Assembly (NCBI GenBank): GCA_963802575.1
Contig: CAWDJF010000008.1
Location: forward strand, 1 to 64,000
Reading direction: 5' to 3'
Length of the DNA stretch: 64,000 nucleotides
From: DATFTE01 sp963802575
GTDB taxonomy: Bacteria; Acidobacteriota; Terriglobia; Terriglobales; Acidobacteriaceae
How positions within the stretch are numbered: position 1 is the stretch's first letter; every line of letters starts with the position of its first letter. Under the pieces are notes generated by a model. That model was given only the letters and a program-made list of their open reading frames with translations. It made no database searches and was not told the DNA's origin. The translations under genes were made by a program, and so were the position numbers. Below, piece by piece: positions 9,630-18,108 of this stretch.

Positions 9630-11321
9630 TTGATCAATCCGAAGCGCCTAGCTGTTTTCGCTGCGCTGCTTTTTAGTTTTGTGCCTTTGCTGCACGCCGA
9701 TGCACTGGATGACCTCGCCCGCGACTTCTGGTCGTGGCGCGCCACGGAGCAGCCTGTGTCGGACGATGATATTCCGCGTTTGGAGCGGCCTGCGAATTGG
9801 GTCCCTGATTGGTCCCCGGCGGCGATGGCGAGTTATCAAAAGCAACTGGAAGCATTCGAGGCGCGTTGGAAAAAGATAGACCCATCGACATGGCCGGTGG
9901 CTCACCAAGTCGACTATCGGCTGATGGGATCCGCTCTGGCAAGAGTTCGCTGGGAACTGGATGTCACCAGGTTCTGGCAGCGCAATCCGGTTTTCTATTT
10001 CGACCAGACGGTCGGAGCCTACTTTCATTTGCTGTTGCCTCCTCCGCCGTTCGACGCCGCGCGATCTCAGCAGATCGTCGCTACTCTGGCTTCTATTCCC
10101 GCCACGATCGGCTACGCGGAGAAGAATCTGACGGACCCCGTGGCTCCCTTCGCTCACTTGGCGCTCAATTCGCTCGATGATATCCGTCCGCGCATGTTGA
10201 AGTCGGTCAGCGAACTTAAGCCTCTGCTGGATGCAAACGCCTCCAGCAGCATCGATGCCGACGCGGAGGAGGCCGTCGCCGCTCTCGAAGCCTATCGCGA
10301 TTGGCTGACACGAAAGTTGCCATCCATGGGCCAGGAGAGCGCAGTCGGCCGGGAGAATTACATTTTCTTCCTGAAGAACGTCGCTCTGCTTCCGTACACG
10401 CCCGAGCAGTTGCAGGCCATGGGACGCCAGGAGTGGGCGCGAGCAGTGGCGTCGCAGGTTTACGAAGAGCGTCACAATCTCGGCGTACCGGAACTAGTGA
10501 TCTTCAGAGATCAGGCCGAGCAGATTGCCCGCGGACAGAAAGATGAATTGGCAATCCGCCGTTTTCTCGAAGAGAAAGAGATACTCACCGTTCCTGCATG
10601 GGTGCAGCATTATCGTTTTGAGCCTATGCCAGCGTATCTTGCGCCGCTCGAAGGCGCAGGAGAAGCGGACGACTTTACCGGCCCGAGCCGGCTCAAGCAG
10701 AACTGCGTTCGCTACATCGATCCTCCGAGTCCGAAGCTCGGCTATTTTGCTCTGGCCACGGCGAAAGATACGCGGCCTGACATGGTCCACGAGGGTGTGC
10801 CGGGACACTACTTTCAACTCGCTCTTTCGTGGGCGCATCCCGATCCAATTCGGCGTCATTACTACGACTCTGGCGCAAATGAGGGGCTGGGATTCTACGC
10901 CGAAGAAATGATGATGACCGCAGGCTTGTTCGATCACAGCCCGCGCACCCGGGAGATTATCTGGAACTTCATGCGTCTGAGGGCACTGCGGGTCGAAGTC
11001 GATGTCCGGCTGGCGCTGGGCGAATTCACCATCGATCAGGGCGCCGCCTATCTGCAGAAAGCAGTCCCCATGGATCCCAAGACGGCTCATGCGGAAGCTG
11101 CCCTATTCGCGTCAACCCCCGGACAAGCCATTTCCTATGAGATCGGCAAACTGCAAATCTACAAATTTCTCGCCGATGCGCGCATTCAGAAAGGTGATGC
11201 ATTCAGCTTGCGTAGTTTCCACGATTTTCTCTGGTTGAACGGCAACGTCCCTATCGCCTTGCAGCGCTGGGAATATCTGGGTGCGAAAGATGAGGTGGAC
11301 GCTGCGGATCGCTTGCACTGA
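9630..11321 (+). CDS. Secreted DUF885 family protein, probable metallopeptidase
   Basis: 563 residues from TTG at 9630, with GGGAG seven bases upstream; this start gives a clean signal peptide ending near LLHADA. An upstream TTG at 9594 would overlap the M28 gene. The DUF885 hallmark MVHEGVPGHYFQ lies at about residue 386 and looks like a HExxx(P)GH metal site; further along are ANEGLGFYAEEMM and FASTPGQAISYEIGK. DUF885 proteins are predicted metallopeptidases, mostly biochemically uncharacterised. It starts 13 bp after the M28 stop, which suggests one operon for peptide breakdown in the envelope. Confidence 0.88.
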   Translation: MINPKRLAVFAALLFSFVPLLHADALDDLARDFWSWRATEQPVSDDDIPRLERPANWVPDWSPAAMASYQKQLEAFEARWKKIDPSTWPVAHQVDYRLMGSALARVRWELDVTRFWQRNPVFYFDQTVGAYFHLLLPPPPFDAARSQQIVATLASIPATIGYAEKNLTDPVAPFAHLALNSLDDIRPRMLKSVSELKPLLDANASSSIDADAEEAVAALEAYRDWLTRKLPSMGQESAVGRENYIFFLKNVALLPYTPEQLQAMGRQEWARAVASQVYEERHNLGVPELVIFRDQAEQIARGQKDELAIRRFLEEKEILTVPAWVQHYRFEPMPAYLAPLEGAGEADDFTGPSRLKQNCVRYIDPPSPKLGYFALATAKDTRPDMVHEGVPGHYFQLALSWAHPDPIRRHYYDSGANEGLGFYAEEMMMTAGLFDHSPRTREIIWNFMRLRALRVEVDVRLALGEFTIDQGAAYLQKAVPMDPKTAHAEAALFASTPGQAISYEIGKLQIYKFLADARIQKGDAFSLRSFHDFLWLNGNVPIALQRWEYLGAKDEVDAADRLH

Positions 11322-11399
11322 GCATGACCCAGAGTCGCAACCCGCGCCACTTACGAATTGCGCTCGTTGCTCGCCACGTGTATATCTCATCTTTACCCT

Positions 11400-13523
11400 A
11401 TGAGGCCCTTAATCTCCCGGCTCCTTTCCCTGGTCGCAATTCTGGTCACACTTCCCGCACTGGCCGCTGACAAACCCAAAATTACACTCGACGAATTCTT
11501 CAACTCAGTGAGCTTTGACAGCGTCAGCCTTTCTCCCGATGGCAACTCCATTCTGATTGCCACCACGCGCGCTGATTGGGACGAGAACATCTTTCGAGAA
11601 GAAGTCTGGCTTTATCGCGACGACGGGCATGGCGGAACTCTGGTGCAGCTCACGCAATCGGGCCGCGACAGTTCTCCACAGTTTTCGCCTGACGGCCGCT
11701 GGATCGCGTTTCTCTCGGAGCGAAAAACGGCAAACGGCAAAGAAGGCGAATCCGGAGAGTCGAAGAACAAGGAAGACGAGATCCAGCAGCTGTATGTGAT
11801 CCCGGTGAGCGGCGGAGAATCGTTTCCTGCGACCGCTGGCGCGTTGAAGGTGCATTCCTTCGCCTGGTCGGCGGATTCGCGTACGCTCTACTACGCCACC
11901 CGCGTGCCGCAGTCGAAAGAGCAGAAAGACGCTTATAAGAAAGAGTGGAAAGACGTCGAGCAATATCGTGTGGCCGAACGCGGAGATGCAATTTTCAGTA
12001 TCGATTTGGCTGGCGCGATCGCACGCCGGGCCTCAGTCGGCAGCAAACCTGCGGACGATCCCGATGACGTGCCTGACGCGACGCCGGGTTCGAAAGAGAT
12101 ATCCCGTACGCCGTTTCGTGTGCAGCAGATGGCCGCTTCACTTGATGGCAGCCGCTTAGCGTTCGTCACCGAATCTGTCTCGGAGCGCCAGGAGAAGATT
12201 GACGAGTTCGAAATCTATTCGGTCGACTTGAAGAACGTGTCATCGCCAGTACTTCCGAAGCAGCTCACGCATAACGAAGCTGTCGAGCAGTCGATCGCCT
12301 GGGCAAAAGACAATAAGCACGTGTTCTTTCAGGTGGACGTCGGCTCGGTGGAGGGGAAGTACAAAGACACGCAAACGCGGCTCTACTGGGTCGATGCCGA
12401 TACGACGGAAGTACAGCGCTGGGCCGCAGACTTCGGAGGCGCGGTCACTCACTATACGGTCGCGCAAGACGGTAGCGCCATCGCCAACGGCCGTCTGGGG
12501 ACAGAGGTTCAGCTGTACTCGCAGGCCAAACCCGCTGCTACATTTTCAAAGCAATCAGGATGGGTCGGAACCTACGACTTGATTGCGACGGCTACCCACT
12601 CTCCGCGCGTGGCCTTCGTGCACTCGACTCTCGAAAAGCCGACCGAAGTTTATGTTGCGGACAGTCTCGATAAGATTCAAGACGCGCGTCCTATTACTTC
12701 GTTCAACAAACTATTCACCGAACGTGAACTGCCCAAAGGTAAGCCCTATCGCTGGACTGCCGACGATGGCACGACTGTCGAAGGCATGCTGATGTATCCG
12801 CCGGGGAAGTTTGAAGCGAAGAATCTTCCGATGTTTGTCTTCATTCATGGAGGTCCCGCCGACGCCGACGGCAATCATTTCGAAGCCGACTGGTATCAAT
12901 GGGACCGCCTCGCCGCGAGCCAGGGATGGCTCGTCTTCGAACCGAACTACCGCGGCTCAAGCGGCTATGGCGACAAGTTTCTGATGGGGATCGTTCCAGA
13001 AATCGTTTCGCGTCCCGGCAAAGACATTCTCGAAGGCGTCGATGCGCTGGTGAAAGACGGCATCGCCGATCCCAATCAACTGGCGGTCGGCGGATACAGC
13101 TACGGCGGCTACATGACCAACTGGCTGATCACCCAGACCACTCGCTTCAAGGCCGCTGTCACGGGCGCGGGAGCGGTCGAGCACGTCGCCAACTGGGGCA
13201 ACGACGATACCACTTTCGATGACGCGTATTTTCTCGGCGGACTTCCATGGGATCAGGCGCAACGCTATCACGACGAAGCCGCCATGTTTCAGATGAACAA
13301 AGTGAAGACGCCGACGCACATTGTTGCCGGAGGAGATGACATCCGCGTGGCGGTCGCCGAGGATTATCTGCTCGATCACGCGCTGCACAGTCTAGGCGTG
13401 CCCAGCACGCTGCTGATCTTTCCCGGCGAAGGGCACTCGCTCGACGACAATCCCTGGCATGGAAAAATTAAAGTGCGGGAAGAGTTGAAGTGGCTGCAGA
13501 AGTATGGAGGAGTGGGGAACTGA
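11400..13523 (+). CDS. Secreted S9 family peptidase (prolyl oligopeptidase/acylaminoacyl-peptidase type)
   Basis: 707 residues from ATG 11400, which starts a signal peptide (MRPLISRLLSLVAILVTLPA); the frame extends upstream to a TTG at 11358, but that would bury the signal. The N-terminal two thirds is a WD40-like beta-propeller (LSPDGNSILIATTRADW, FSPDGRWIAFLSERK). The alpha/beta-hydrolase part has HGGPADADG as oxyanion region, nucleophile GGYSYGGYMT (Ser), Asp in AGGDDIRVA and His in GEGHSLDDNP. The enzyme cleaves short peptides. Third of the peptidase cluster, but 78 bp from DUF885, so it may have its own promoter. Confidence 0.93.
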   Translation: MRPLISRLLSLVAILVTLPALAADKPKITLDEFFNSVSFDSVSLSPDGNSILIATTRADWDENIFREEVWLYRDDGHGGTLVQLTQSGRDSSPQFSPDGRWIAFLSERKTANGKEGESGESKNKEDEIQQLYVIPVSGGESFPATAGALKVHSFAWSADSRTLYYATRVPQSKEQKDAYKKEWKDVEQYRVAERGDAIFSIDLAGAIARRASVGSKPADDPDDVPDATPGSKEISRTPFRVQQMAASLDGSRLAFVTESVSERQEKIDEFEIYSVDLKNVSSPVLPKQLTHNEAVEQSIAWAKDNKHVFFQVDVGSVEGKYKDTQTRLYWVDADTTEVQRWAADFGGAVTHYTVAQDGSAIANGRLGTEVQLYSQAKPAATFSKQSGWVGTYDLIATATHSPRVAFVHSTLEKPTEVYVADSLDKIQDARPITSFNKLFTERELPKGKPYRWTADDGTTVEGMLMYPPGKFEAKNLPMFVFIHGGPADADGNHFEADWYQWDRLAASQGWLVFEPNYRGSSGYGDKFLMGIVPEIVSRPGKDILEGVDALVKDGIADPNQLAVGGYSYGGYMTNWLITQTTRFKAAVTGAGAVEHVANWGNDDTTFDDAYFLGGLPWDQAQRYHDEAAMFQMNKVKTPTHIVAGGDDIRVAVAEDYLLDHALHSLGVPSTLLIFPGEGHSLDDNPWHGKIKVREELKWLQKYGGVGN

Positions 13524-13534
13524 ATTTTTGGAAG

Positions 13535-13555
13535 GGCACGGCTTCAAGCCGTGCC
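13535..13555. repeat. Perfect 10-bp inverted repeat between convergent genes
   Basis: GGCACGGCTT, one base, then AAGCCGTGCC. It lies between the convergent S9 peptidase and amidase genes. There is no T-run after the stem on either strand, so it is not a textbook rho-independent terminator. It resembles a dispersed short palindrome and may still act as a transcription or mRNA-end barrier. Confidence 0.55.
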
Positions 13556-13609
13556 GCTGTTGTGCAAGAGAATTCGGACTTTAGCTCCTGCGGGACGTCC
13601 GCGAGCATC

Positions 13610-15787
13610 CTATTTGCCCGCGGTCTTTCCCGTATTGCTGGCGATCTTGTCTTTGCGCGGGCTATCCACGTAGGCTGCGATCCCTTTGTAGAGAGCCTCA
13701 GCAATCCCTTGCCGGTAGGTTGCATCCTGCAGGTTGGTCTCGTCGGCGGGGCTGCTGACGAACGAAACTTCCGCAAGCACCGCCGGCATCGAGGTTCCGG
13801 TCAGCACAACGTAAGAAGCTTCTTTCACGCCGCGGTTGCGGATGCCAGGGCTCTTCGCCGCCAGCGCGCCGTAAAGCGCGTGCTGGATGTCGGCCGCAAT
13901 CTTTTTCGACTCGTGGACTTTGTCGCGAATATCGACCTTTGCGAAGCTGACCGATTGAAGTTTTGGAGCCTCTTCGTGCTGATAAGCATGTACCGAAGAG
14001 AAAGTGTTTGTGTAGTACGTCTCGACTCCACGCGCGGAAGCCAAAGAACTGTTGTTGGCATGAATCGAGACGAAAAGGTCTGCCTGCGCCTGGTTGGCGA
14101 TTTCAGCGCGCTTCTCGAGGGCGATGTAATTGTCGTCCTTGCGGGTGTAGATCACTTCAGCGCCCATGCGTTTTTCGATCAAGCTGCCCAAACGTTCGAC
14201 GACGTCTAGTACCAGATCTTTTTCCAGGAGTCCCTGCCGGCCTACGGTGCCGAGATCCCATCCGCCGTGTCCGGCATCGAGCACGATGCGCAGACCCGCG
14301 CCAGCGGCGGGAGTTGGAGCCACGGTGGTGGGAGCTTTGGCGATTTCTTCTTGGGGCTGTACTTGCGCAGGACTGAACAGATCAATCTTCGCGCGCGGCT
14401 GCACTTTCGATCCTGCTGCGCGGACCTCGACGACAAGACGGTAAGGATTCGATTCCATACTGACAGAGAAATTCGATCCACCTTTGGTATCGAGGACGAT
14501 GCGGGTAACGCCTGACATCGGCTGCGCAATGCGAATACGGCTTAGATAGGGATCGCCCACATCGATGGTTTTGCCCGCGAGTCCCGCCGCGAGCGCCGTG
14601 TCGTGCAGATCGAAGTAGATGCGTTCAGGATTGCCCAGCCGGTGAGCCTCGTATTGCACTTGATCTTGCAGGTCGATCACGACCGTACTCGAATCGGCAG
14701 CCGACCAGTGGCGAATTCCAGTCACGCGAGGAAGGACGGAAAGCTTTTGTTCATCCGTATTCGGCGCACCAGGAGTTTCAACCGGAACGGGATCAGCCGA
14801 CTCTGTGTCTTCTTCCTGAGAAGACGCGGGCCGGCTAACGGCGGGTGCTTGGACGGGAGTAGCTACGGCCTGGACAGGCACGGCGACGGCCGTGCGTACC
14901 TGCCTGCTGAACTTCCACCAGATCCCGCCTCCGAAAACAGTTCCCAATAGAAGCACGACGAGAACGACCATCAATCCCGGGCGCGACCCATCTTCGTTAG
15001 ACAGGGGAACTGCCAAGGGATCCAAGGCCGGCGGCAGAGTTTCCGTTTGGGAGTCAGTCTCATCTTCAACGAGTGGTTCCCTGGCCTCAACTGCACGAAC
15101 GGGAACCGCAGGTACGGCCCGCTTGCTAACCTGCCGTGAAATCTCCGCCAGGCGATCTTCTTCTTCTGGCCGAAGCGCCGCCAGAATCAATTCCGCCAGC
15201 AGATTCAAGCTGCGAACGTCGCTGTCGTTGAATCCGAAGGCGTCGTAAGAAAAAGCCTCCACCAATCCGATCACGCAATTCTGTCCCGCGAGCGGTACCG
15301 CCACCATGGAACGCGCGCCCAGCAGAAGGGCCGCCTGCAGATTTACGCGAGGATCGTGCTCGGCGTCGTCGCAGCGAATCACCTGTCCAGAACGAAAACA
15401 AGCTCCCGAAAAGCCGGAGTTCGGATCGAGTCGCGCGCCGGCATCGGGGGCGATGGCTCCCGCCGAGCCGCGGCAGACAATTTCGTTTTCTTCGGCGAGT
15501 GCGACGGCCACCCCGTCGGCGCCGGTAATTGCCAGCGCTCGCTCCGCAACCAGTTGCAGAACCTCATCGAGCACGAAGCGCTCGACCTCCCAGGTCTCAG
15601 CCACAGAAGGCTGACCGCCGCCATGGGCGCGCCTTTGGCGAATCTGCTCATGGAGTGCAGAAAAGGCGAGAAGGGCTTGCAGAGCTTCGTGACTGGAGCC
15701 TGGTTCATTTGATCGCGCGTCTGCTGGAAGAGCTTCGGTTAGCTCTCTGGTTAACTCCAGCGGCGGATTGGAAGGGTTCGCACTCAT
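13610..15787 (-). CDS. GAF-TM-AMIN N-acetylmuramoyl-L-alanine amidase
   Basis: 725 residues from ATG 15787 (another in-frame ATG at 15871 would add 28 poorly coding-like residues; neither has a clear ribosome site). Order: GAF domain at about 65-230 (ITGADGVAVALAEENEIVCR, SGFSGACFRSGQVIRCDD); one transmembrane helix at about 278-298 (MVVLVVLLLGTVFGGGIWW); Pro/Ala-rich linker; AMIN domain at about 360-465 (VTGIRHWSAADSSTVVIDL); Amidase_3 at about 490-710. The zinc and catalytic residues are visible in VLDAGHGGWD (His), LLEKDLVLD (Glu), VSIHANNS (His) and VLAEVSFVSS (Glu). It should cut the MurNAc-L-Ala bond of peptidoglycan in the periplasm, with a cytoplasmic GAF sensor. The fusion is unusual for AmiC-like enzymes. 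Confidence 0.9.
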   Translation of the reverse strand: MSANPSNPPLELTRELTEALPADARSNEPGSSHEALQALLAFSALHEQIRQRRAHGGGQPSVAETWEVERFVLDEVLQLVAERALAITGADGVAVALAEENEIVCRGSAGAIAPDAGARLDPNSGFSGACFRSGQVIRCDDAEHDPRVNLQAALLLGARSMVAVPLAGQNCVIGLVEAFSYDAFGFNDSDVRSLNLLAELILAALRPEEEDRLAEISRQVSKRAVPAVPVRAVEAREPLVEDETDSQTETLPPALDPLAVPLSNEDGSRPGLMVVLVVLLLGTVFGGGIWWKFSRQVRTAVAVPVQAVATPVQAPAVSRPASSQEEDTESADPVPVETPGAPNTDEQKLSVLPRVTGIRHWSAADSSTVVIDLQDQVQYEAHRLGNPERIYFDLHDTALAAGLAGKTIDVGDPYLSRIRIAQPMSGVTRIVLDTKGGSNFSVSMESNPYRLVVEVRAAGSKVQPRAKIDLFSPAQVQPQEEIAKAPTTVAPTPAAGAGLRIVLDAGHGGWDLGTVGRQGLLEKDLVLDVVERLGSLIEKRMGAEVIYTRKDDNYIALEKRAEIANQAQADLFVSIHANNSSLASARGVETYYTNTFSSVHAYQHEEAPKLQSVSFAKVDIRDKVHESKKIAADIQHALYGALAAKSPGIRNRGVKEASYVVLTGTSMPAVLAEVSFVSSPADETNLQDATYRQGIAEALYKGIAAYVDSPRKDKIASNTGKTAGK

Positions 15788-16063
15788 CGGGCACGAACAG
15801 TAATTTCCATGGTCATGTTCCAGGTTATCTCGCCATTGGGGAAGTGCTTGCCAATGTACCACTTGGCGCATCCCGGAGAGATTTCCTAGGACTCGTCAAA
15901 GCTGTTCTCGGACGGTACCCTTACGTTACAGGGCCTGATCGCAAGCCGCAATGTCTCGCGGCGCACGAAGGTGGGAGTTGATAGTTGCTCTTTAGTAAGC
16001 CACTGACCGCTAAAGGCAAGGGGTAGCAGATTCGGGCCATTGCCACTTGTGGGTCTTGAGCTT

Positions 16064-16399
16064 ATGCTCAAATCAGAGTTGTTAGAGGTATCCCAGGTGG
16101 ATGAGAAGAAGAAGTCTCGGTGGAAGTGGCCGCTCGGCCTGATGGCGACGGGGTTGGCTGGAGCGGCGGTCGTGGTTTTCCGCGGCTGCTGGCACCGCAA
16201 AATGAGCTGGCCAGTGCGAGCCCAAGGCTATTCTTATCAAGTGTGTACGGGCTGCGGCATTAAACGTTTGTTTGACGAGGAAGTCTTCCGGGCCTACGGT
16301 CCTTATAGCTACGACCTCGGCCACTTGATCGAATGGGACCGTGCTCAGCAACCTCCGCCCCAACCCGCGCCATCTCACCAACATCGGTCAGCCTCGTAG
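16064..16399 (+). CDS. Small membrane protein with CxxC motif
   Basis: 111 residues from the ATG at 16064. One transmembrane helix (LGLMATGLAGAAVVVF, about residues 27-42) is followed by a soluble segment with VCTGCGIKRLFDEEVF, a CxxC pair, then YGPYSYDLGHLIEW and a Pro/His-rich tail. I do not recognise a named family; the CTGCG element could bind a metal or be redox active. It is divergent from the amidase and sits 55 bp before a PilZ protein. A TTG about 24 bases upstream is an alternative start. Confidence 0.6.
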   Translation: MLKSELLEVSQVDEKKKSRWKWPLGLMATGLAGAAVVVFRGCWHRKMSWPVRAQGYSYQVCTGCGIKRLFDEEVFRAYGPYSYDLGHLIEWDRAQQPPPQPAPSHQHRSAS

Positions 16400-16453
16400 G
16401 CCGAACCAGCGCGGTTAATCAGTTCTCGCCGCGACCGGGCTAAGATTCAGAGT

Positions 16454-17251
16454 ATGGAAGTCTCTGCGGCCGCATCTTCGTCCCCTGAAGTACTGGCCGA
16501 TGAGCCGCGCCCACGCCGTCGTTATTACCGCCAAAAAGTTCAGAACCTGGCATACGTGCGGCTCGATCAAGCCAACGGCGGGATCATCCGTGACTTGAGC
16601 GAATCGGGGATTGCTATCCAGGCAGTCGCGCCCTTACGGGTCAATCAGGAAGTTTCGCTGCGCTTCGAGCTGTTGAACCCGCGCGCCCGCGTCGAGGCCC
16701 GAGGAAGAGTGGCGTGGGCCGATCCGCTCGGCCAGGCCGGCATGGAGTTCCTCGACATCGCCGAGCGGTCCCGCCACATGTTGAAAGACTGGATCTTCAC
16801 TCAACTGATGGCCACCGCGCAGCACGCCGAACGTGCCGAGTCGATATTCATTCATCAAAAGGGAACTGAAAGCGCAACGGAATTGACTTTCTCCGACGAA
16901 GCCCGCCCTGCAATTGCGTTGCAGCCAGACGAGGAGGATTCTCAGGCCTCCGTGCAAGTTCTGGGATCGCCCTTCAGAATATCGGCGCGAGGTATCAGCC
17001 GCATGGTCGATAGTCTGGTTCTGCTTTGCGCAGTTTTGCTGTTTGCCATTATTTCGCTGGGAATGACGAACCTGTTTCCCACGTGGCCACTGGCGATTGC
17101 CCTTGCCGTGGGCATTACCAGTATGTTCGCGGCGGTGTATTGGTATCTGTTTGCAGTTTGCGTGGGAATGACGCCGGGCGAGCACTTGGCCCGCGTCGCT
17201 TACGGAAACGTAGGTGGCGCCGAGGAAGATGAGCTGCCGCGCTTCCGCTAG
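16454..17251 (+). CDS. PilZ-domain protein with C-terminal RDD-like membrane domain
   Basis: 265 residues. PilZ at about 15-115 has both c-di-GMP elements: RRRYYRQK (RxxxR type) and DLSESG (DxSxxG). After a linker two transmembrane helices occur (about 188-210 and 213-240), ending with GMTPGEHLARVAYG, which resembles the G-x-T-P-G-x-x-x motif of RDD membrane proteins. So it looks like a c-di-GMP sensor anchored to, or controlling, a small membrane module. TAAGAT at 16441-16446 precedes the ATG by seven bases and there is no ribosome site, so the message could be leaderless. Cellular role unknown. Confidence 0.82.
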   Translation: MEVSAAASSSPEVLADEPRPRRRYYRQKVQNLAYVRLDQANGGIIRDLSESGIAIQAVAPLRVNQEVSLRFELLNPRARVEARGRVAWADPLGQAGMEFLDIAERSRHMLKDWIFTQLMATAQHAERAESIFIHQKGTESATELTFSDEARPAIALQPDEEDSQASVQVLGSPFRISARGISRMVDSLVLLCAVLLFAIISLGMTNLFPTWPLAIALAVGITSMFAAVYWYLFAVCVGMTPGEHLARVAYGNVGGAEEDELPRFR

Positions 17252-17253
17252 AA

Positions 17254-17925
17254 CTAGCTGGTGAAGTATTCCCGCTCAAGCCAAAGCTGCAGATCGCGTT
17301 TCGTGCGCCTGCTGATCTGAACGAAACGGATTCCAGCGTTGCCTTGCTTGTCCGTCCAGGCTACTCTCCCCATCGCCTTCACCGAGAGATCGGTTCCCGG
17401 CAATGAGAAATTCAAACGAACCGGACCTGCGGGAAGCGAGTCTGCACTCTGAATTCCCAAGCCGCCCTGGCTAAGATTGGTGACGTGCGCCTCGACGTGC
17501 GATTTCCTGCCCGAGCCGAGCGAGATAGGAATATCGAGGCTGTGACGGTGATAGCGCAGACGCCCATCGAGAATCATGTTGCGTGCCGCAGATAACGTGT
17601 GTACGGCTTGTTCGACGGAAATGGGCTTCTCGAAGACGAAGGTTGCGCCAGTTGACTCAAGCGCGTTGCGGCCGCCCGAGCCACTCACAATCACCAGAGG
17701 GACAACGTTCTGAATCGGTTCGCTGCGCAGGTTGCGAAGAAAGTTTGAGGCACCGTTCAGATCGCAATCAACAATCAGAGCGTCGACTTTGGATTTTGCC
17801 AGCTTGGCATGTGCCCGCTCGGGCTCCGATTCGATCTCAACTCCGATATGCAGACCACCCAGAATGCATTCCAGTACGCCAACTTCCTGCCAATCGCGCG
17901 AGACCACCATCGAAGAAAGTGTCAT
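17254..17925 (-). CDS. Receiver-like plus PilZ domain protein
   Basis: 223 residues. Residues 1-115 have the alternating pattern of a response-regulator receiver (VDALIVDCDLNGA, VPLVIVSGSGG, FVFEKPIS), with Asp in the ALIVDCD strand, but the acidic pocket at the N-terminus is not evident (MVVSRDWQE gives at most one Asp), so phosphorylation is uncertain. Residues 120-220 are PilZ with RYHRH and NLSQGG (NxSxxG). It converges on the PilZ-RDD gene with a 2-bp gap, so the two transcripts must overlap. No partner kinase is nearby. Confidence 0.82.
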   Translation of the reverse strand: MTLSSMVVSRDWQEVGVLECILGGLHIGVEIESEPERAHAKLAKSKVDALIVDCDLNGASNFLRNLRSEPIQNVVPLVIVSGSGGRNALESTGATFVFEKPISVEQAVHTLSAARNMILDGRLRYHRHSLDIPISLGSGRKSHVEAHVTNLSQGGLGIQSADSLPAGPVRLNFSLPGTDLSVKAMGRVAWTDKQGNAGIRFVQISRRTKRDLQLWLEREYFTS

Positions 17926-17980
17926 GAATCCAATGTAGTCCGGGGCGTAACTGGTCCCTAGATCACCAAGGTAATGGGGC

Positions 17981-18092
17981 GGCTTCAGGCGTCAGGCGTC
18001 GGGCTTCAGGCGTCGGGCGTCGGGCGTCGGGCGTCAGGCGTCGGGCGTCGGGCGTCGGGCGTCGGGCGTCGGGCGTCGGGCGTCGGGCGTCG
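17981..18092 (+). repeat. Array of sixteen 7-bp units GGC(G/T)TC(G/A), left arm of inverted pair
   Basis: Sixteen contiguous heptamers with almost no drift: GGCTTCA, GGCGTCA, GGCGTCG, GGCTTCA, then mostly GGCGTCG. It is the longest array in the window. The right arm, in inverted orientation, is at 18198-18225. It lies between two minus-strand genes, 17 bp after the stop of the epimerase. Confidence 0.95.
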
Positions 18093-18108
18093 GGAAGACA
18101 GATGCCGA

